From Thiofilum flexile DSM 14609 (lineage in GTDB: Bacteria; Pseudomonadota; Gammaproteobacteria; Thiotrichales; Thiotrichaceae): 64,000 nt of DNA. A program made the position numbers and the translations under genes. This document shows positions 25,110-34,558 of this stretch, piece by piece. How positions within the stretch are numbered: the stretch's first letter is position 1; each line of letters begins with the position of its first letter. The notes beneath the pieces were generated by a model. The model was given only the letters and a program-made list of their open reading frames with translations. It did no database searches and was not told the DNA's origin. Location: the NCBI RefSeq assembly GCF_000380185.1, contig NZ_KB904751.1, positions 33,138 through 97,137 on the forward strand, read 5' to 3'.

Positions 25110-25994
25110 ATGGCAGAAAAAGATATAGTCAGCAAAGAAGTCCTACAACACCTCGCCGCCGATATTGCCAATATTTTACTCCATCTTGATGTGGAGCAGG
25201 ATTCGGTAGAGTTATTACAAACCGAACAGCAGCGCGTGGAAATGCGCCGTGCGGATATGATCGCTCGCATGCGCCGTCGCCAAACGGGGGAAAAATTTAT
25301 CCTGCATATCGAAATTCAAAATGCGAATGACCACAGTATGCCCATTCGTATGCTGCGCTACTTGACTGATATTTTGCTACAATATCCCAATGAACCGGTT
25401 TATCAATATCTGGTCTATATTGGACAACGCGGTTTAGGCATGCAACATCAATTGCTCTTACCTAATCTGGATTATCGTTACCACGTGCTGGATATGTACA
25501 CAGTAGATTGCAGTTTATTGCTCGCACAAGATACGCCAGAGGCCTTAGTGCTCGCCATTTTATGCGATTTTAAGCAACGTCCGGTGCAGGAAGTGGTCAA
25601 TTATATTGTGATGCGTTTGCGCGAATTGACGGGGGATGATGAGAAAGCGTTTCGCAATTATTATGAAATGTTGGAAACACTCGCCGATAATCGTAACCTA
25701 CAAGCTAATTTAGATGAGGCCAAACATATGTTAACACAAGTTGATATTACACGTTTTTCTACTTATCGCTGGGGCTTTGAGAAGGGCATTGAGCGAGGCA
25801 TTGAACAAGGTATTGAGCAGGCTCGTGGGGAGCTTCAGCCTTTGTTAGATACCGAAAAACAGCGTCTCTTGCAGGGGGTTAAGCAATTGATTCAGATGAA
25901 CACGATGAGCCATCAGGCCATTGCGGATTTATTTCAGTTATCGCTCACTGAAGTGGAACAAATAGCAGCTTCTATTACTCCCACTCAGCATTAA
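25110..25994 (+). CDS. Rpn/YhgA-like PD-(D/E)XK nuclease family protein
   Basis: 294 residues, the usual size of Rpn/YhgA-like proteins (recombination-promoting nuclease, formerly called putative transposase). Candidate active-site pieces are the Asp in RRADMIARM and the ExQ in FILHIEIQN, with PIRMLRYLTDILLQYP typical of the family. The C-terminus is an EKGIERGIEQGIEQARGE repeat leading to a small helical bundle, another family trait. It starts 27 bases from the broken Rhs frame in the opposite direction, so its arrival may have cut the Rhs gene. A hairpin ends it. Confidence 0.8.
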   Translation: MAEKDIVSKEVLQHLAADIANILLHLDVEQDSVELLQTEQQRVEMRRADMIARMRRRQTGEKFILHIEIQNANDHSMPIRMLRYLTDILLQYPNEPVYQYLVYIGQRGLGMQHQLLLPNLDYRYHVLDMYTVDCSLLLAQDTPEALVLAILCDFKQRPVQEVVNYIVMRLRELTGDDEKAFRNYYEMLETLADNRNLQANLDEAKHMLTQVDITRFSTYRWGFEKGIERGIEQGIEQARGELQPLLDTEKQRLLQGVKQLIQMNTMSHQAIADLFQLSLTEVEQIAASITPTQH

Positions 25995-26058
25995 GGAGGT
26001 AGGGGGATACTTTCTGACCTACCCCGTGTTAATAGTCAGTTAGGGTTTTGAGCGTTTG

Positions 26059-26085
26059 GGGATACTAGAAAACGGCTAGTATCCC
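26059..26085. terminator. Terminator between Rpn-like gene and convergent small gene
   Basis: GGGATACTAG-AAAACGG-CTAGTATCCC is a perfect 10-bp stem placed between the two convergent stops, followed by TAAGTTTGTT on the plus strand. Confidence 0.65.
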
Positions 26086-26161
26086 TAAGTTTGTTGAATA
26101 AAGAGTTATATGGTTTTTCTGGCAATTTTTTACGCAAACACTTGGCTCTAATGATAATTAA

Positions 26162-26551
26162 TCAAAAATTACCATTCATACAGCACTCATAGCCGTCGCG
26201 TTTACAAGTATTTATGTAAATACTAATAATAATTTTATCATTCATATAACTATCAACTAGATAAAAGAAAAATTTTTTACTATATTTTTTATGAGCCTCA
26301 ATTTTAGTAAAAGTTGATTTTTCTTTAAAAAAATCCCTATTTATCCAATATGAAACTGTTTCTTTGATATGAGATCGATGATTATCAATACAGTCTACAT
26401 AATCATTTGAATCTACTATTCTTGCAATAGGACTATCATAATAGTTAATAAAAAAGTTGACTCTACTAATTAGCCACCAAGACAGCAGTAAGACAATAAT
26501 TAATGCAATCATAACCAACGGCCTATAACTCCACCTTAAAAAAATAGCCAT
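26162..26551 (-). CDS. Hypothetical membrane-anchored protein
   Basis: 129 residues, AT-rich codon use. One hydrophobic anchor (about 13-31, LVMIALIIVLLLSWWLIS) is followed by a polar domain rich in Lys, Tyr and Asp with four cysteines (VDCIDN, NTCKRDGYECCMNGNF). No family recognised. It begins four bases after the ankyrin gene stop, so the two form an operon. The pair lies beyond the Rpn gene from the Rhs tip and may be part of the same accessory cluster. Confidence 0.55.
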   Translation of the reverse strand: MAIFLRWSYRPLVMIALIIVLLLSWWLISRVNFFINYYDSPIARIVDSNDYVDCIDNHRSHIKETVSYWINRDFFKEKSTFTKIEAHKKYSKKFFFYLVDSYMNDKIIISIYINTCKRDGYECCMNGNF

Positions 26552-26555
26552 TTGT

Positions 26556-27260
26556 TTACTCCATTAAATTATCAGACAAAGGGTAGTATGTTAGATGTGT
26601 TGAGGTTTCAGCTATAGATGAATTTGGTTTTGTAGTTAATACTTTCTCTCTAAAGAAATCATCATACTTGCGGCACTTTTCATTTGAAAGCGGATTATTT
26701 AGAATAGGCTCTCGATTTAATACGCTATCAATAGCTGTTCGACCATCTTTATCCTTCCTATAGGGATCAGCCCCTGCCTGTAGCAAAATCTGTGTATGCT
26801 CCAAATAACAATAACTAGCACTCATCATTAAGGGCGTAGTACCGTCCTTGGCTGTAGCATTAACATCTGCTCCTTGCTCAACTAAAAACTGGAGAATCTC
26901 AGCAGGGGAATTAACCATTGCCTTGGTTAAAATCGTATAATGCCCACTACGTTGGTGAATATCTTGTTTTTTCTCTATGACTAAATACTTGATTACTGGC
27001 AAATTAGGGTTACAGGCTAACTCTAGATTTAAATATACTGGGTTATACTTCTCAGAGCCACGAACTGCCTCTAAACTACCGGCTTGTGCTATAGCTTGTT
27101 TCACTCCCTCTAAATCTCCAGAGCATACCGCTGCCACTAGTTGTTGAGATGGGCTCGGTATTTGGTTTTCTTGTTTATCCCATAAGCCTAAAGCAATGCT
27201 TGCCCATAGGATCAGACCTAAAGCCATCGCAATCAATATATGATTAGGGGATATTTTCAC
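26556..27260 (-). CDS. Membrane-anchored ankyrin-repeat protein
   Basis: 234 residues. N-terminal membrane anchor (about 8-27, ILIAMALGLILWASIALGLW), then three or four ankyrin repeats between residues ~38 and 180; clearest are ILQFLVEQGADVNATAKDGTTPLMM and HTQILLQAGADPYRKDKDGRTAID. Repeats face outside the cytoplasm if the anchor is of N-in type. Ankyrin proteins of this kind often sit beside secreted toxins as immunity or inhibitor proteins, but no direct evidence exists here. Co-directional and four bases from the 129-residue gene. Confidence 0.75.
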   Translation of the reverse strand: MKISPNHILIAMALGLILWASIALGLWDKQENQIPSPSQQLVAAVCSGDLEGVKQAIAQAGSLEAVRGSEKYNPVYLNLELACNPNLPVIKYLVIEKKQDIHQRSGHYTILTKAMVNSPAEILQFLVEQGADVNATAKDGTTPLMMSASYCYLEHTQILLQAGADPYRKDKDGRTAIDSVLNREPILNNPLSNEKCRKYDDFFREKVLTTKPNSSIAETSTHLTYYPLSDNLME

Positions 27261-27568
27261 TTATTACTCTCCAAAATCAGTTGAACCAAAAGCTTAATTT
27301 GTTATAACTTGGACGATTATGTCTTATAAACCCTACAGAGAATATTAACCATTCTTGCAAGCGCCCTGGTTGAGTTAGGTTGTATTAGAAAGAGGGGATT
27401 GTTTTTTATGTTTTGCTGAATAAAGCTTTTTTTGTCAACATTACCTCTGTTTACTAAGATAGAAATCAAAAATAATAGATTCATTGTCGACAATCTGGGG
27501 TGGTATCGGTATGATTCGCTCGCCTTACAGGGCATTTTTACCATCACAAACGGTCGGAGGCAGAGTCA
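27261..27568. other. Intergenic region before the dehydrogenase gene
   Basis: About 308 bases. A 76-codon open frame on the minus strand looks accidental (no ribosome site, odd composition). The region probably holds divergent promoters for the ankyrin gene and the dehydrogenase gene. Confidence 0.4.
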
Positions 27569-28612
27569 ATGAGCTCTATTAAGATTACCGAATTATTAGG
27601 CGATGGCATTGGCCCAGAATTGGCCAAATCAATACATGCCATTGCGGATGCATTACCCGTAGATATTGAATTTGAACCGATTGACTGGTCAGTAGAGACG
27701 CGTGAAAAAAAAGGCCTACTGTCTATTGATGAGGCGGAAGCCTCCATGCGTGCTACAAAGCTGGCCTTAAAGTACCCAACGGAAACCCGTACCCGCAGCC
27801 CCAACGCTTTAATTCGTCGCCGCTTAGATTTTAGCGTGATTTATCGCCCCGCTATCTCAATTAAAGGGATTAACTCTAATTTTAAAGAAAACGTTAATCT
27901 GCACATTATACGGGTGGCAACCGGCGGGACTTATGATGATCCGGGGCAAAGAATTGGTTTAGATAGTGCGATTTCAGTACGGATGGTGGAAACCCGTCCT
28001 TGCATGCACGCGGCTAATTTTGCCTTTGATTTAGCACGTAAAAAAGGCAATATCTACGGTGGGCGCAATTACAGCGTAACCTCATCCTCTAAATACACCA
28101 TTCAAAAAGTCACCGATGGTCTATTCGAGTCTATCGTTAAGAAAGTGGCCTCAGATTATAGCGATGTAAAGCATAATGTTGAATTATTCGACGCCTTACT
28201 CGCTAAAGTAATCATGAAGCCGCAAGATTTTGAGGTCGTCGTGACCCTGAATGAATATGGCGATTTCTTGTCTGACATGGCTTCCGGTTTAGTTGGTAGT
28301 TTAGGTACAGGGGCGAGTGGTAACTACTCCTTCACCGATGACTATAAAGTGGATATTGCTATGTTTGACCCTGCCGGTGGCACAGCCCCCGATATTGCAG
28401 GCAAAAATGTAGCGAACCCATCCGCCGTACTTTTAGCCTTTGGTATGTTACTCGATCATGTGGATCGTTATGATTTAGGTCATGCCTTACGTCTGGCATT
28501 ATTAGGCGCGATTGAAGATGGCGAATGTACTCGTGATCTGAAAGGCAAACTCAATACCGATGAATTCACTCAAGTGGTGATTGATCGTATGCAGGATCAC
28601 CTACCAAAATAA
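27569..28612 (+). CDS. Isocitrate/isopropylmalate dehydrogenase family protein
   Basis: 347-residue beta-decarboxylating NAD(P)-dependent dehydrogenase. N-terminal ELLGDGIGPEL, substrate-binding SPNALIRRRLDFSVIYRP (the S..N...R pattern), the catalytic lysine region SSKYTIQKVTDGLF, the metal-binding NEYGDFLSDMASGLVGSLG, and cofactor loop DPAGGTAPDIAGKNVANPSA are all present. The spacing differs from authentic IDH and IPMDH, and the substrate (isocitrate, isopropylmalate, homoisocitrate, tartrate-like) cannot be assigned by eye. GGAGG lies nine bases before the start. Single gene ending in a strong hairpin. Confidence 0.85.
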   Translation: MSSIKITELLGDGIGPELAKSIHAIADALPVDIEFEPIDWSVETREKKGLLSIDEAEASMRATKLALKYPTETRTRSPNALIRRRLDFSVIYRPAISIKGINSNFKENVNLHIIRVATGGTYDDPGQRIGLDSAISVRMVETRPCMHAANFAFDLARKKGNIYGGRNYSVTSSSKYTIQKVTDGLFESIVKKVASDYSDVKHNVELFDALLAKVIMKPQDFEVVVTLNEYGDFLSDMASGLVGSLGTGASGNYSFTDDYKVDIAMFDPAGGTAPDIAGKNVANPSAVLLAFGMLLDHVDRYDLGHALRLALLGAIEDGECTRDLKGKLNTDEFTQVVIDRMQDHLPK

Positions 28613-28633
28613 ATATTTTTGGCAGGTTTTATT

Positions 28634-28673
28634 AAGGCAAAGTAGGCAGATTTTTCTGGTTCTACTTTGCCTT
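28634..28673 (+). terminator. Hairpin after the dehydrogenase gene
   Basis: Perfect 12-bp stem AAGGCAAAGTAG / CTACTTTGCCTT with a 16-base loop, 21 bases past the stop. No clear T-run, so factor-dependent or imperfect terminator. Confidence 0.55.
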
Positions 28674-28769
28674 ATAGTCGCCTCACTTCCTCGTTTATTC
28701 AGTGCTTGGTGCCCGCTGCACTATCCTCTACACTGTGCCCACCTTTTCCTATGCAGGGCTTACTCTTTT

Positions 28770-29645
28770 ATGTCTACTGTCCAACGTGCCACCGCGATTG
28801 GGGCCATTTCTATTGGTTTATGGGGTTCATTGGCATTATTAACCAGCCTAACCGAGGGGCAGATTCCACCCTTTCAATTATTAGCCATGACCTTCACCAT
28901 TGCCTTTGGTGTCATGCTGATTCACTGGCGCTATAAGGGTGTGAGTGGATTACAGTATTTAAAGCAACCTTGGCTAGCGTGGGCCTTGGGGATTGGTGGT
29001 TTATTTGGTTACCATTTTTTATATTTTGTCGCCTTGGCTCATGCCCCCGTCGCTGAGGCAAATTTGCTGAATTATCTTTGGCCTTTGTTAATTGTGGTCT
29101 TTGCCTCGTTCTTACCCAATGAACGTTTACGTGCGACTCAAGTTTTGGGTTCCTGTATAGCCATTGTGGGATGTTGGTTATTAATCGGTGGTGGTGCTGA
29201 GGGTTTTAAGGCCAATTATTTAATGGGCTATTTAGCCGCGATTGGTGCTGCTATTATTTGGGCAACCTATTCCGTAGCTAGCCGTTTAGTAAAACAGGTG
29301 CCAACGGATGCTGTCGGCTGGTTTTGCGGGGTGACGGCCTTACTCGGTTGGCTGTGTCATTTCTTATGGGAACCTACGGTCTGGCCTCAGAGTGGGGTGC
29401 AATGGCTGAGTGTCTTAGGAGCAGGGTTAGGGCCCGTGGGTATAGCATTTTTTACTTGGGATTATGGGGTAAAGCATGGCAATCTACCCTTATTAGGGGT
29501 GCTATCTTATTTTATCCCTTTAATTTCAACCTTATTGCTGATTGTGTTTGGACAGGCTACGTTTACTTGGCAGGTAGGGGTTGCGTGTGGAGCGATTATC
29601 TTAGGCGCTTGGGTCGCGAGTTATAAAAAACGCGCGATTGCTTGA
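28770..29645 (+). CDS. EamA/DMT-superfamily transporter
   Basis: 291 residues from the ATG at 28,770 (the frame is open 63 codons upstream but that part overlaps the preceding hairpin and has no transporter similarity). Ten hydrophobic helices in two EamA halves: YHFLYFVALAHAPVAEANLLNYLWPLL in the first and GPVGIAFFTWDYGVKHGNLPLLGVLSYFIPLIS in the second. This arrangement resembles the YddG-like metabolite exporters, which carry aromatic amino acids, but the substrate here is not known. Ribosome site weak. Confidence 0.85.
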   Translation: MSTVQRATAIGAISIGLWGSLALLTSLTEGQIPPFQLLAMTFTIAFGVMLIHWRYKGVSGLQYLKQPWLAWALGIGGLFGYHFLYFVALAHAPVAEANLLNYLWPLLIVVFASFLPNERLRATQVLGSCIAIVGCWLLIGGGAEGFKANYLMGYLAAIGAAIIWATYSVASRLVKQVPTDAVGWFCGVTALLGWLCHFLWEPTVWPQSGVQWLSVLGAGLGPVGIAFFTWDYGVKHGNLPLLGVLSYFIPLISTLLLIVFGQATFTWQVGVACGAIILGAWVASYKKRAIA

Positions 29646-29660
29646 TTGATAAAGTAAGGT

Positions 29661-29770
29661 GTAAACGTAATCGGGTCTTTCTTCCGCAGCCGCTGTGAAT
29701 ACATCCATGTACGCTACAAGGCGGCATCCTTGCCGCCAAGACTGCTACAGAAAGACCCGATTACGTTTAC
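29661..29770. repeat. Long palindromic repeat element D
   Basis: 110-bp palindrome whose arms pair perfectly over 21 bp (GTAAACGTAATCGGGTCTTT plus C against its complement). The core has CCGCAGCCGCTGTGAATAC, hairpin TACATCCATGTA and hairpin GGCGGCATCCTTGCCGCC, then AAGACTGCT. It is near-identical in core to element A at 20,389, while the arms differ but stay complementary. Confidence 0.88.
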
Positions 29771-29801
29771 TTAGCTACTTACCTTATAATTTTCTCTCAA
29801 A

Positions 29802-29844
29802 ACCGTCTCTCTGTTTAGAGCCGTTAAATTAGACGGTATTTTTG
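29802..29844 (+). terminator. Hairpin with T-run upstream of gspD
   Basis: ACCGTCT ... AGACGGT stem (7 bp, long loop containing CTCTGTTTAGAG) followed by ATTTTTG. It could end the DMT gene transcript or be a leader structure of the gspDEF operon. Confidence 0.5.
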
Positions 29845-29885
29845 TCATAACACTAAAACTATTGCACAGAAACTGATTATTACTT

Positions 29886-32800
29886 ATGAAGTCTCCAGTA
29901 TTGAAGTCGACCTTAATGCATCGCTTAGGTGTATTACCACTAATCATTTCCTTAGCGGTATCGAATTATCCCGCTTTAGCGGCGGAGAATGATCCTGCCA
30001 TTAATATTCAAGGGGGGGATATTCGTGCTTTAGTGGAGTTAGTGTCTAAACGTACGGGGCGTAACTTTGTGATTGATCCCTCAGTTCGGGCAGAGGTCAC
30101 TTTTATTTCGGGGCGTGGCATTACCGATTCCGAACTCTATGATGCTTTTATTTCGATTTTACAAGTGCATAACTTATCGGCTGTTGATACTGGCAATATT
30201 ACTAAAATCGTTCCTATCAATCGCTCGGTACAAAATGTGGCTCCCATTATAGGCGGGAGTGCTAATTCTAAAACCAATCAAACCGCCCATTCACGCAAGT
30301 CAAGTGCTCCAGATCCTGCACCCAATACTACTCCAGCTCCCCCTTCGATGGCAGGGCCTAATCTGGATTTTGGTGCCTATCCAGAGGCTACGCCATCGAT
30401 TGTGCCGGAGCAAAGTCGCTTACAAGGCGAAACCCCTCCTGTTGAGATTGATGCGAATTTACCCCCCGGATTAATCCAGCCCACAACTCCCGCGAATATT
30501 ATTCCGCCCGTGCCAGAGGAGAATGGTTTACCCCGTTTGGCACCTGATGAAGTGGTGACACAAGTGTTGCGCTTGCAATATGTACCGGCTATTACTGCCA
30601 ATGCCACGTTGGTGCCTTTAGCAGGGCAAGGTGATACCCGTGTACAAATGAATCAAACTAGTAATTCACTCATTGTCACCGGACGCGCTCAAAACGTGGC
30701 ACGGGTGATTGAGTTAGCCAAAAGTATTGATCGCCCGAATAATGATGGCTTTGATTTAATTAATCTAAAATATGCGGTCGCTACCCAAATTGCACAAACC
30801 TTACAGCAGTTAATTGGTGCTGGTGGGGTGCAGTTACCTGATGGTGGGGTATTACCAGGGGGAAGCGCCATACGTATCTCTGCCGATGAGCGTACTAATA
30901 GTGTATTGATTTCGGGGGATAAAGCTGCTCGTGAGCGTTTACGGGCTGCCATTGAGCGCTTGGATGTTCCGCGCAAAGAAATTGGCGGCACTCAGATTAT
31001 CCCCTTACGCTATGCCAATGCCGAAGAAATGGCGCAAACCCTACAAGGGATTTCTCAAGGGGTACAACAGCAAAAAGCGGGTGTGGCTGAAGGGTCAGCG
31101 GGGGCGCTAGCAGGCGCGGGGAATCAAGTACTGATTATTCCCGACCGGAATACCAACTCATTAGTGGTGACTGCTCCGGTCTATCTCTATCCTAATATTC
31201 GTAGTGTGATTGCCCAGCTCGATGTCAAACAAAAGCCCAAAGGTGGCACTCGTGTTATCCCGTTAAGATTTGCCAGTGCCGAAGAGATGGCACAAACCCT
31301 ACAAAGTATTACCAAGGGCGCACAACAAAATGCGGTTGGTACAGTGGAGGGTGCCGCTGCTAAACAAATGGCGGATCAAGGCGAGTCGATTATTATTGTG
31401 CCGGATCGCAATACCAACTCTCTCCTAGTTACCGCGCCAGAATATTTATTCCCCAATATCTATGGTGTGATTAATAAGCTCGATGTCAAACAAAAGCCTA
31501 AAGGTGGCACGCGGGTGATCACCTTAAGGTTTGCTAATGCCGAAGAGATGGCGCAAACCCTGCAAGGTATTACCAAAGGGGTGCAGCAAAATGTAGCCGG
31601 AACGGTAGAAGGTGCCGCCGCTAAACAAATTGCCGATCAAGGCGATGCTATTTCCATTATTCCTGATCGTAATACCAACTCTCTTGTCGTCACCGCGCCT
31701 GAATATCTATTCCCGAATCTCTATGGCGTGATTAATAAGCTCGATGTGAAGCAAAAGCCTAAAGGTGGCACGATTGTGATTCCTTTAAAATATGCTAAAG
31801 CAGAGGATCTAGAGAAAGTATTACAAGGTATGTCCTCTCCCTTACAACAGCAAATCAAAGGTGCTGCTGAGGCGGCTCAAGGGGGGGGAGCGACCACTAG
31901 TAGTTCAAGTGGGGATAGCTCGATTAGTGTGATTGCCGATAAGTCGACTAACTCACTGGTTATTACCGCCCCAGAATTTATGCAGCCTAATTTGCGTAAG
32001 GTGGTTGCTCAGCTTGATGTGCGCCGTGGACAAGTGTTGATTGAGGCGATTATTGCCGAGGTTTCTACGGATCTGGCGCATCGTTTGGGTGTTAGTCTCG
32101 CGGCCCGTCCTGAAAATGCGAATACCGGCGGGGCGGTGGGGATCAGTAACTTTGGTAATGGTATAGGGCAAGCCTTTGCTTTGTCGGGTTCGAGTACCGC
32201 TGCGAGTGCTCTAAGTTCTGGTTTATTGTTTGGTTTGGGTAAGGTCATTGGTGGTAGTCAATTTGGTCTGATTGCGAGCGCCTTAAAGGGTGATGCAGCA
32301 ACTAATATCTTATCAACGCCTACCCTAGTAACCCTTGATAATGAAGAGGCTAAGATTGTCGTAGGACAGGAAGTCCCCTTTATTACGGGTAGCTATGCTA
32401 GTACCACCAGCGGCTCTACCAATCCCTTTACTACCATTGAGCGGCGCGATGTGGGCTTAAGCCTAATTGTGACCCCGCGCATCAATCGAGGTAAAACGGT
32501 TAATCTTAAAATTGATCAAGAGATTTCCAATGTAGCCTCCACTAGTGTGAGCGCCTCTGATGTGATTACCAATAAGCGTAAGATTACTACTAATGTCATG
32601 GTTGAGGATGGGCAAGTCTTAGTATTAGGGGGATTGATTGAGGATTCCTTCCGCGACTCTAAGGAAAAAGTCCCGGTATTAGGGGATATACCCTTGATCG
32701 GGGGCGCATTTAGGGGAACTAACACCTCCAAAACCAAGCAAAATCTAATGGTCTTTATTCATCCCATGATTATTCCTGATGCGAATGCGGCGGATGCTTA

Positions 32801-33053
32801 TACGCGTGCTAAGTATGAAACCATGCAACGCCAGCAAGTGAATAGTCAGGTGCTACAACGCGGACGCCCCGATCAACGCGCAGCGCAATTACGTCCGCTA
32901 CAGAAAAATAATACGTCGGTGGATAATTTGCATTACACCCCTCAGCCCCAAAGACCTCCCGCGCGAGTGATCAGACGACGTGTTGTACAACCGGTGGAAG
33001 ACTATAAGCCTACACCTTCCTATGCACCACAGGCCAAGTCGGGATTGAAGTGA
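29886..33053 (+). CDS. gspD: Type II secretion secretin GspD with expanded N-domain array
   Basis: Outer-membrane channel of the type II secretion system, 1,055 residues against about 650-750 in usual GspD. Signal peptide (about 1-32, ending ALA), N0 domain (about 38-113), a Pro-rich linker (about 120-225), N1 and N2 modules (about 228-366). Then come four tandem N3-like modules at residues 367-452, 453-539, 540-626 and 627-714, each opening with [16 protein letters not shown] and containing [13 protein letters not shown]. The secretin barrel domain follows (about 716-965, [25 protein letters not shown]). A basic Gln/Pro tail ends it. Canonical secretins have one N3. Extra modules would lengthen the periplasmic vestibule. 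Possible alternative: a type IV or specialised secretin, but the downstream gspE-gspF genes argue for type II. Confidence 0.9.
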   Translation: MKSPVLKSTLMHRLGVLPLIISLAVSNYPALAAENDPAINIQGGDIRALVELVSKRTGRNFVIDPSVRAEVTFISGRGITDSELYDAFISILQVHNLSAVDTGNITKIVPINRSVQNVAPIIGGSANSKTNQTAHSRKSSAPDPAPNTTPAPPSMAGPNLDFGAYPEATPSIVPEQSRLQGETPPVEIDANLPPGLIQPTTPANIIPPVPEENGLPRLAPDEVVTQVLRLQYVPAITANATLVPLAGQGDTRVQMNQTSNSLIVTGRAQNVARVIELAKSIDRPNNDGFDLINLKYAVATQIAQTLQQLIGAGGVQLPDGGVLPGGSAIRISADERTNSVLISGDKAARERLRAAIERLDVPRKEIGGTQIIPLRYANAEEMAQTLQGISQGVQQQKAGVAEGSAGALAGAGNQVLIIPDRNTNSLVVTAPVYLYPNIRSVIAQLDVKQKPKGGTRVIPLRFASAEEMAQTLQSITKGAQQNAVGTVEGAAAKQMADQGESIIIVPDRNTNSLLVTAPEYLFPNIYGVINKLDVKQKPKGGTRVITLRFANAEEMAQTLQGITKGVQQNVAGTVEGAAAKQIADQGDAISIIPDRNTNSLVVTAPEYLFPNLYGVINKLDVKQKPKGGTIVIPLKYAKAEDLEKVLQGMSSPLQQQIKGAAEAAQGGGATTSSSSGDSSISVIADKSTNSLVITAPEFMQPNLRKVVAQLDVRRGQVLIEAIIAEVSTDLAHRLGVSLAARPENANTGGAVGISNFGNGIGQAFALSGSSTAASALSSGLLFGLGKVIGGSQFGLIASALKGDAATNILSTPTLVTLDNEEAKIVVGQEVPFITGSYASTTSGSTNPFTTIERRDVGLSLIVTPRINRGKTVNLKIDQEISNVASTSVSASDVITNKRKITTNVMVEDGQVLVLGGLIEDSFRDSKEKVPVLGDIPLIGGAFRGTNTSKTKQNLMVFIHPMIIPDANAADAYTRAKYETMQRQQVNSQVLQRGRPDQRAAQLRPLQKNNTSVDNLHYTPQPQRPPARVIRRRVVQPVEDYKPTPSYAPQAKSGLK
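30984..32026 (+). repeat. Tandem 261-bp repeat array within gspD
   Basis: Four consecutive units beginning at 30,984, 31,242, 31,503 and 31,764 (spacing 258, 261 and 261). The middle units are very similar in DNA (shared GATGTCAAACAAAAGCC and GCCGAAGAGATGGC-type words), implying recent in-frame amplification. Confidence 0.88.
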
Positions 33054-34558
33054 TGAGCGTTATGCTTGAACCGGAATTGATCGAAACAGTAGAGATTTTA
33101 GAGATTCCCTATGCGTTTGCTAAGCGGCATGGGGTGTTGTGGCGTGAGGCGGCAGTCCCTACTTTAGTATGTCGTGAACCCACAACTATGACTGTATTAG
33201 CCGAGGTACAGCGTCACTATAGCGGTGCGTTTGAGATTGAAGCGGTGGATAGCGAAACCTTTAATCGCCTCTTGGCTCAGTCCTATGATCGTAGTCAAGT
33301 TGGTTCGGAGGTGATGCAGGATATTGGTGATACGCTGGATTTAAACGATATCGCAGGAGCCTTACCCGAACCGGAGGATTTATTAGAGTCTGAGGATGAT
33401 GCGCCCATTATTCGTCTCATCAATGCCTTACTGGCTCAAGCGGTGAAGGAGGGTGCTTCCGATATTCATATCGAAGCCTTTGAAACCCGTATGAAGGTCA
33501 GAATGCGCATTGATGGCGTATTGCGTGAAATACTCGAACCTCCGCGTAAGTTAGCACCTTTGATTATTTCGCGAATTAAAGTCATGGCGCGGCTCGATAT
33601 TGCGGAAAAACGGGTGCCACAAGATGGACGTATTTCCCTACGTCTAGCGGGGCGAGCCGTGGATGTGCGGGTATCAACGTTGCCTTCTGGTCACAGCGAG
33701 CGGGTGGTATTGCGGCTCTTAGATAAGCAAGCCGGGCGTTTGAACCTAACTAAGCTTGGTATGGAGCCGGTAGCACATAAACGTCTACAACAATTGATTC
33801 AAAAGCCACATGGCATTGTGCTAGTGACAGGGCCTACGGGTTCTGGGAAAACCACCACCCTCTATGCTGGACTCACTGAACTCAATAATAGCGAGCGCAA
33901 TATTCTAACCGTGGAAGACCCGATTGAATATTTTATCGATGGCATTGGGCAAACGCAGGTCAATACTAAAGTTGATATGACCTTTGCACGCGGCCTACGG
34001 GCGATTTTGCGTCAAGATCCCGATGTGGTGATGGTAGGGGAGATTCGCGATTTAGAAACGGCTGAAATTGCCATTCAAGCGAGTTTAACCGGGCATTTAG
34101 TCTTTAGTACTTTGCATACCAATACGGCTATTGGAGCGGTAACACGGTTACAGGATATGGGGGTGGAGCCTTATCTATTATCTTCTAGTTTATTGGGCGT
34201 CCTCGCTCAGCGTTTAGTGCGTATGTTATGTTCGGAGTGTCGCGCCCCTCATCAAGCCACACCTGCTGAATTAGAAGCGATGGGTTTGCCATTAGGTGAA
34301 ACCATTACCCTCTATCGACCTGTAGGCTGTGTAGTTTGTAATCATAGTGGTTATACCGGACGTACAGGGGTATATGAGCTAATCGTCTTAGATGAAAACT
34401 TGCGCCAATTAATTCATAACCGTGCGAGTGAAATTGAAATGGAGCGTTATGCGCGTCAAACCATGCCCAGCATTCGTGAGGATGGGGTGAGGTTGGTGCT
34501 AGAGGGGCGCACCACTTTAGAGGAAGTATTGCGCGTCACGCATGAGGGGAATGAATAA
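33053..34558 (+). CDS. gspE: Type II secretion ATPase GspE
   Basis: Cytoplasmic hexameric ATPase that drives pseudopilus assembly; about 501 residues. N-terminal GspE-type domain (1-110), then the RecA-like core: [19 protein letters not shown], Walker [11 protein letters not shown] (about 258-267), Asp box [16 protein letters not shown], Walker [13 protein letters not shown] and the His box [11 protein letters not shown] zinc loop CSEC...CVVC is present near residue 390-425. A GTG one codon earlier is possible, but I choose the ATG, which overlaps the gspD stop (TGATG). It overlaps gspF by one base. Confidence 0.93.
   Translation: MSVMLEPELIETVEILEIPYAFAKRHGVLWREAAVPTLVCREPTTMTVLAEVQRHYSGAFEIEAVDSETFNRLLAQSYDRSQVGSEVMQDIGDTLDLNDIAGALPEPEDLLESEDDAPIIRLINALLAQAVKEGASDIHIEAFETRMKVRMRIDGVLREILEPPRKLAPLIISRIKVMARLDIAEKRVPQDGRISLRLAGRAVDVRVSTLPSGHSERVVLRLLDKQAGRLNLTKLGMEPVAHKRLQQLIQKPHGIVLVTGPTGSGKTTTLYAGLTELNNSERNILTVEDPIEYFIDGIGQTQVNTKVDMTFARGLRAILRQDPDVVMVGEIRDLETAEIAIQASLTGHLVFSTLHTNTAIGAVTRLQDMGVEPYLLSSSLLGVLAQRLVRMLCSECRAPHQATPAELEAMGLPLGETITLYRPVGCVVCNHSGYTGRTGVYELIVLDENLRQLIHNRASEIEMERYARQTMPSIREDGVRLVLEGRTTLEEVLRVTHEGNE

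Noticed and set aside
27317..27547. 76-codon minus-strand frame before the dehydrogenase gene
   Set aside because: No ribosome site and no resemblance to known proteins; the region is better read as promoter.
28581..28769. Upstream extension of the DMT transporter frame
   Set aside because: It overlaps the dehydrogenase stop and its hairpin, and shows no transporter helix; the ATG at 28,770 is better.
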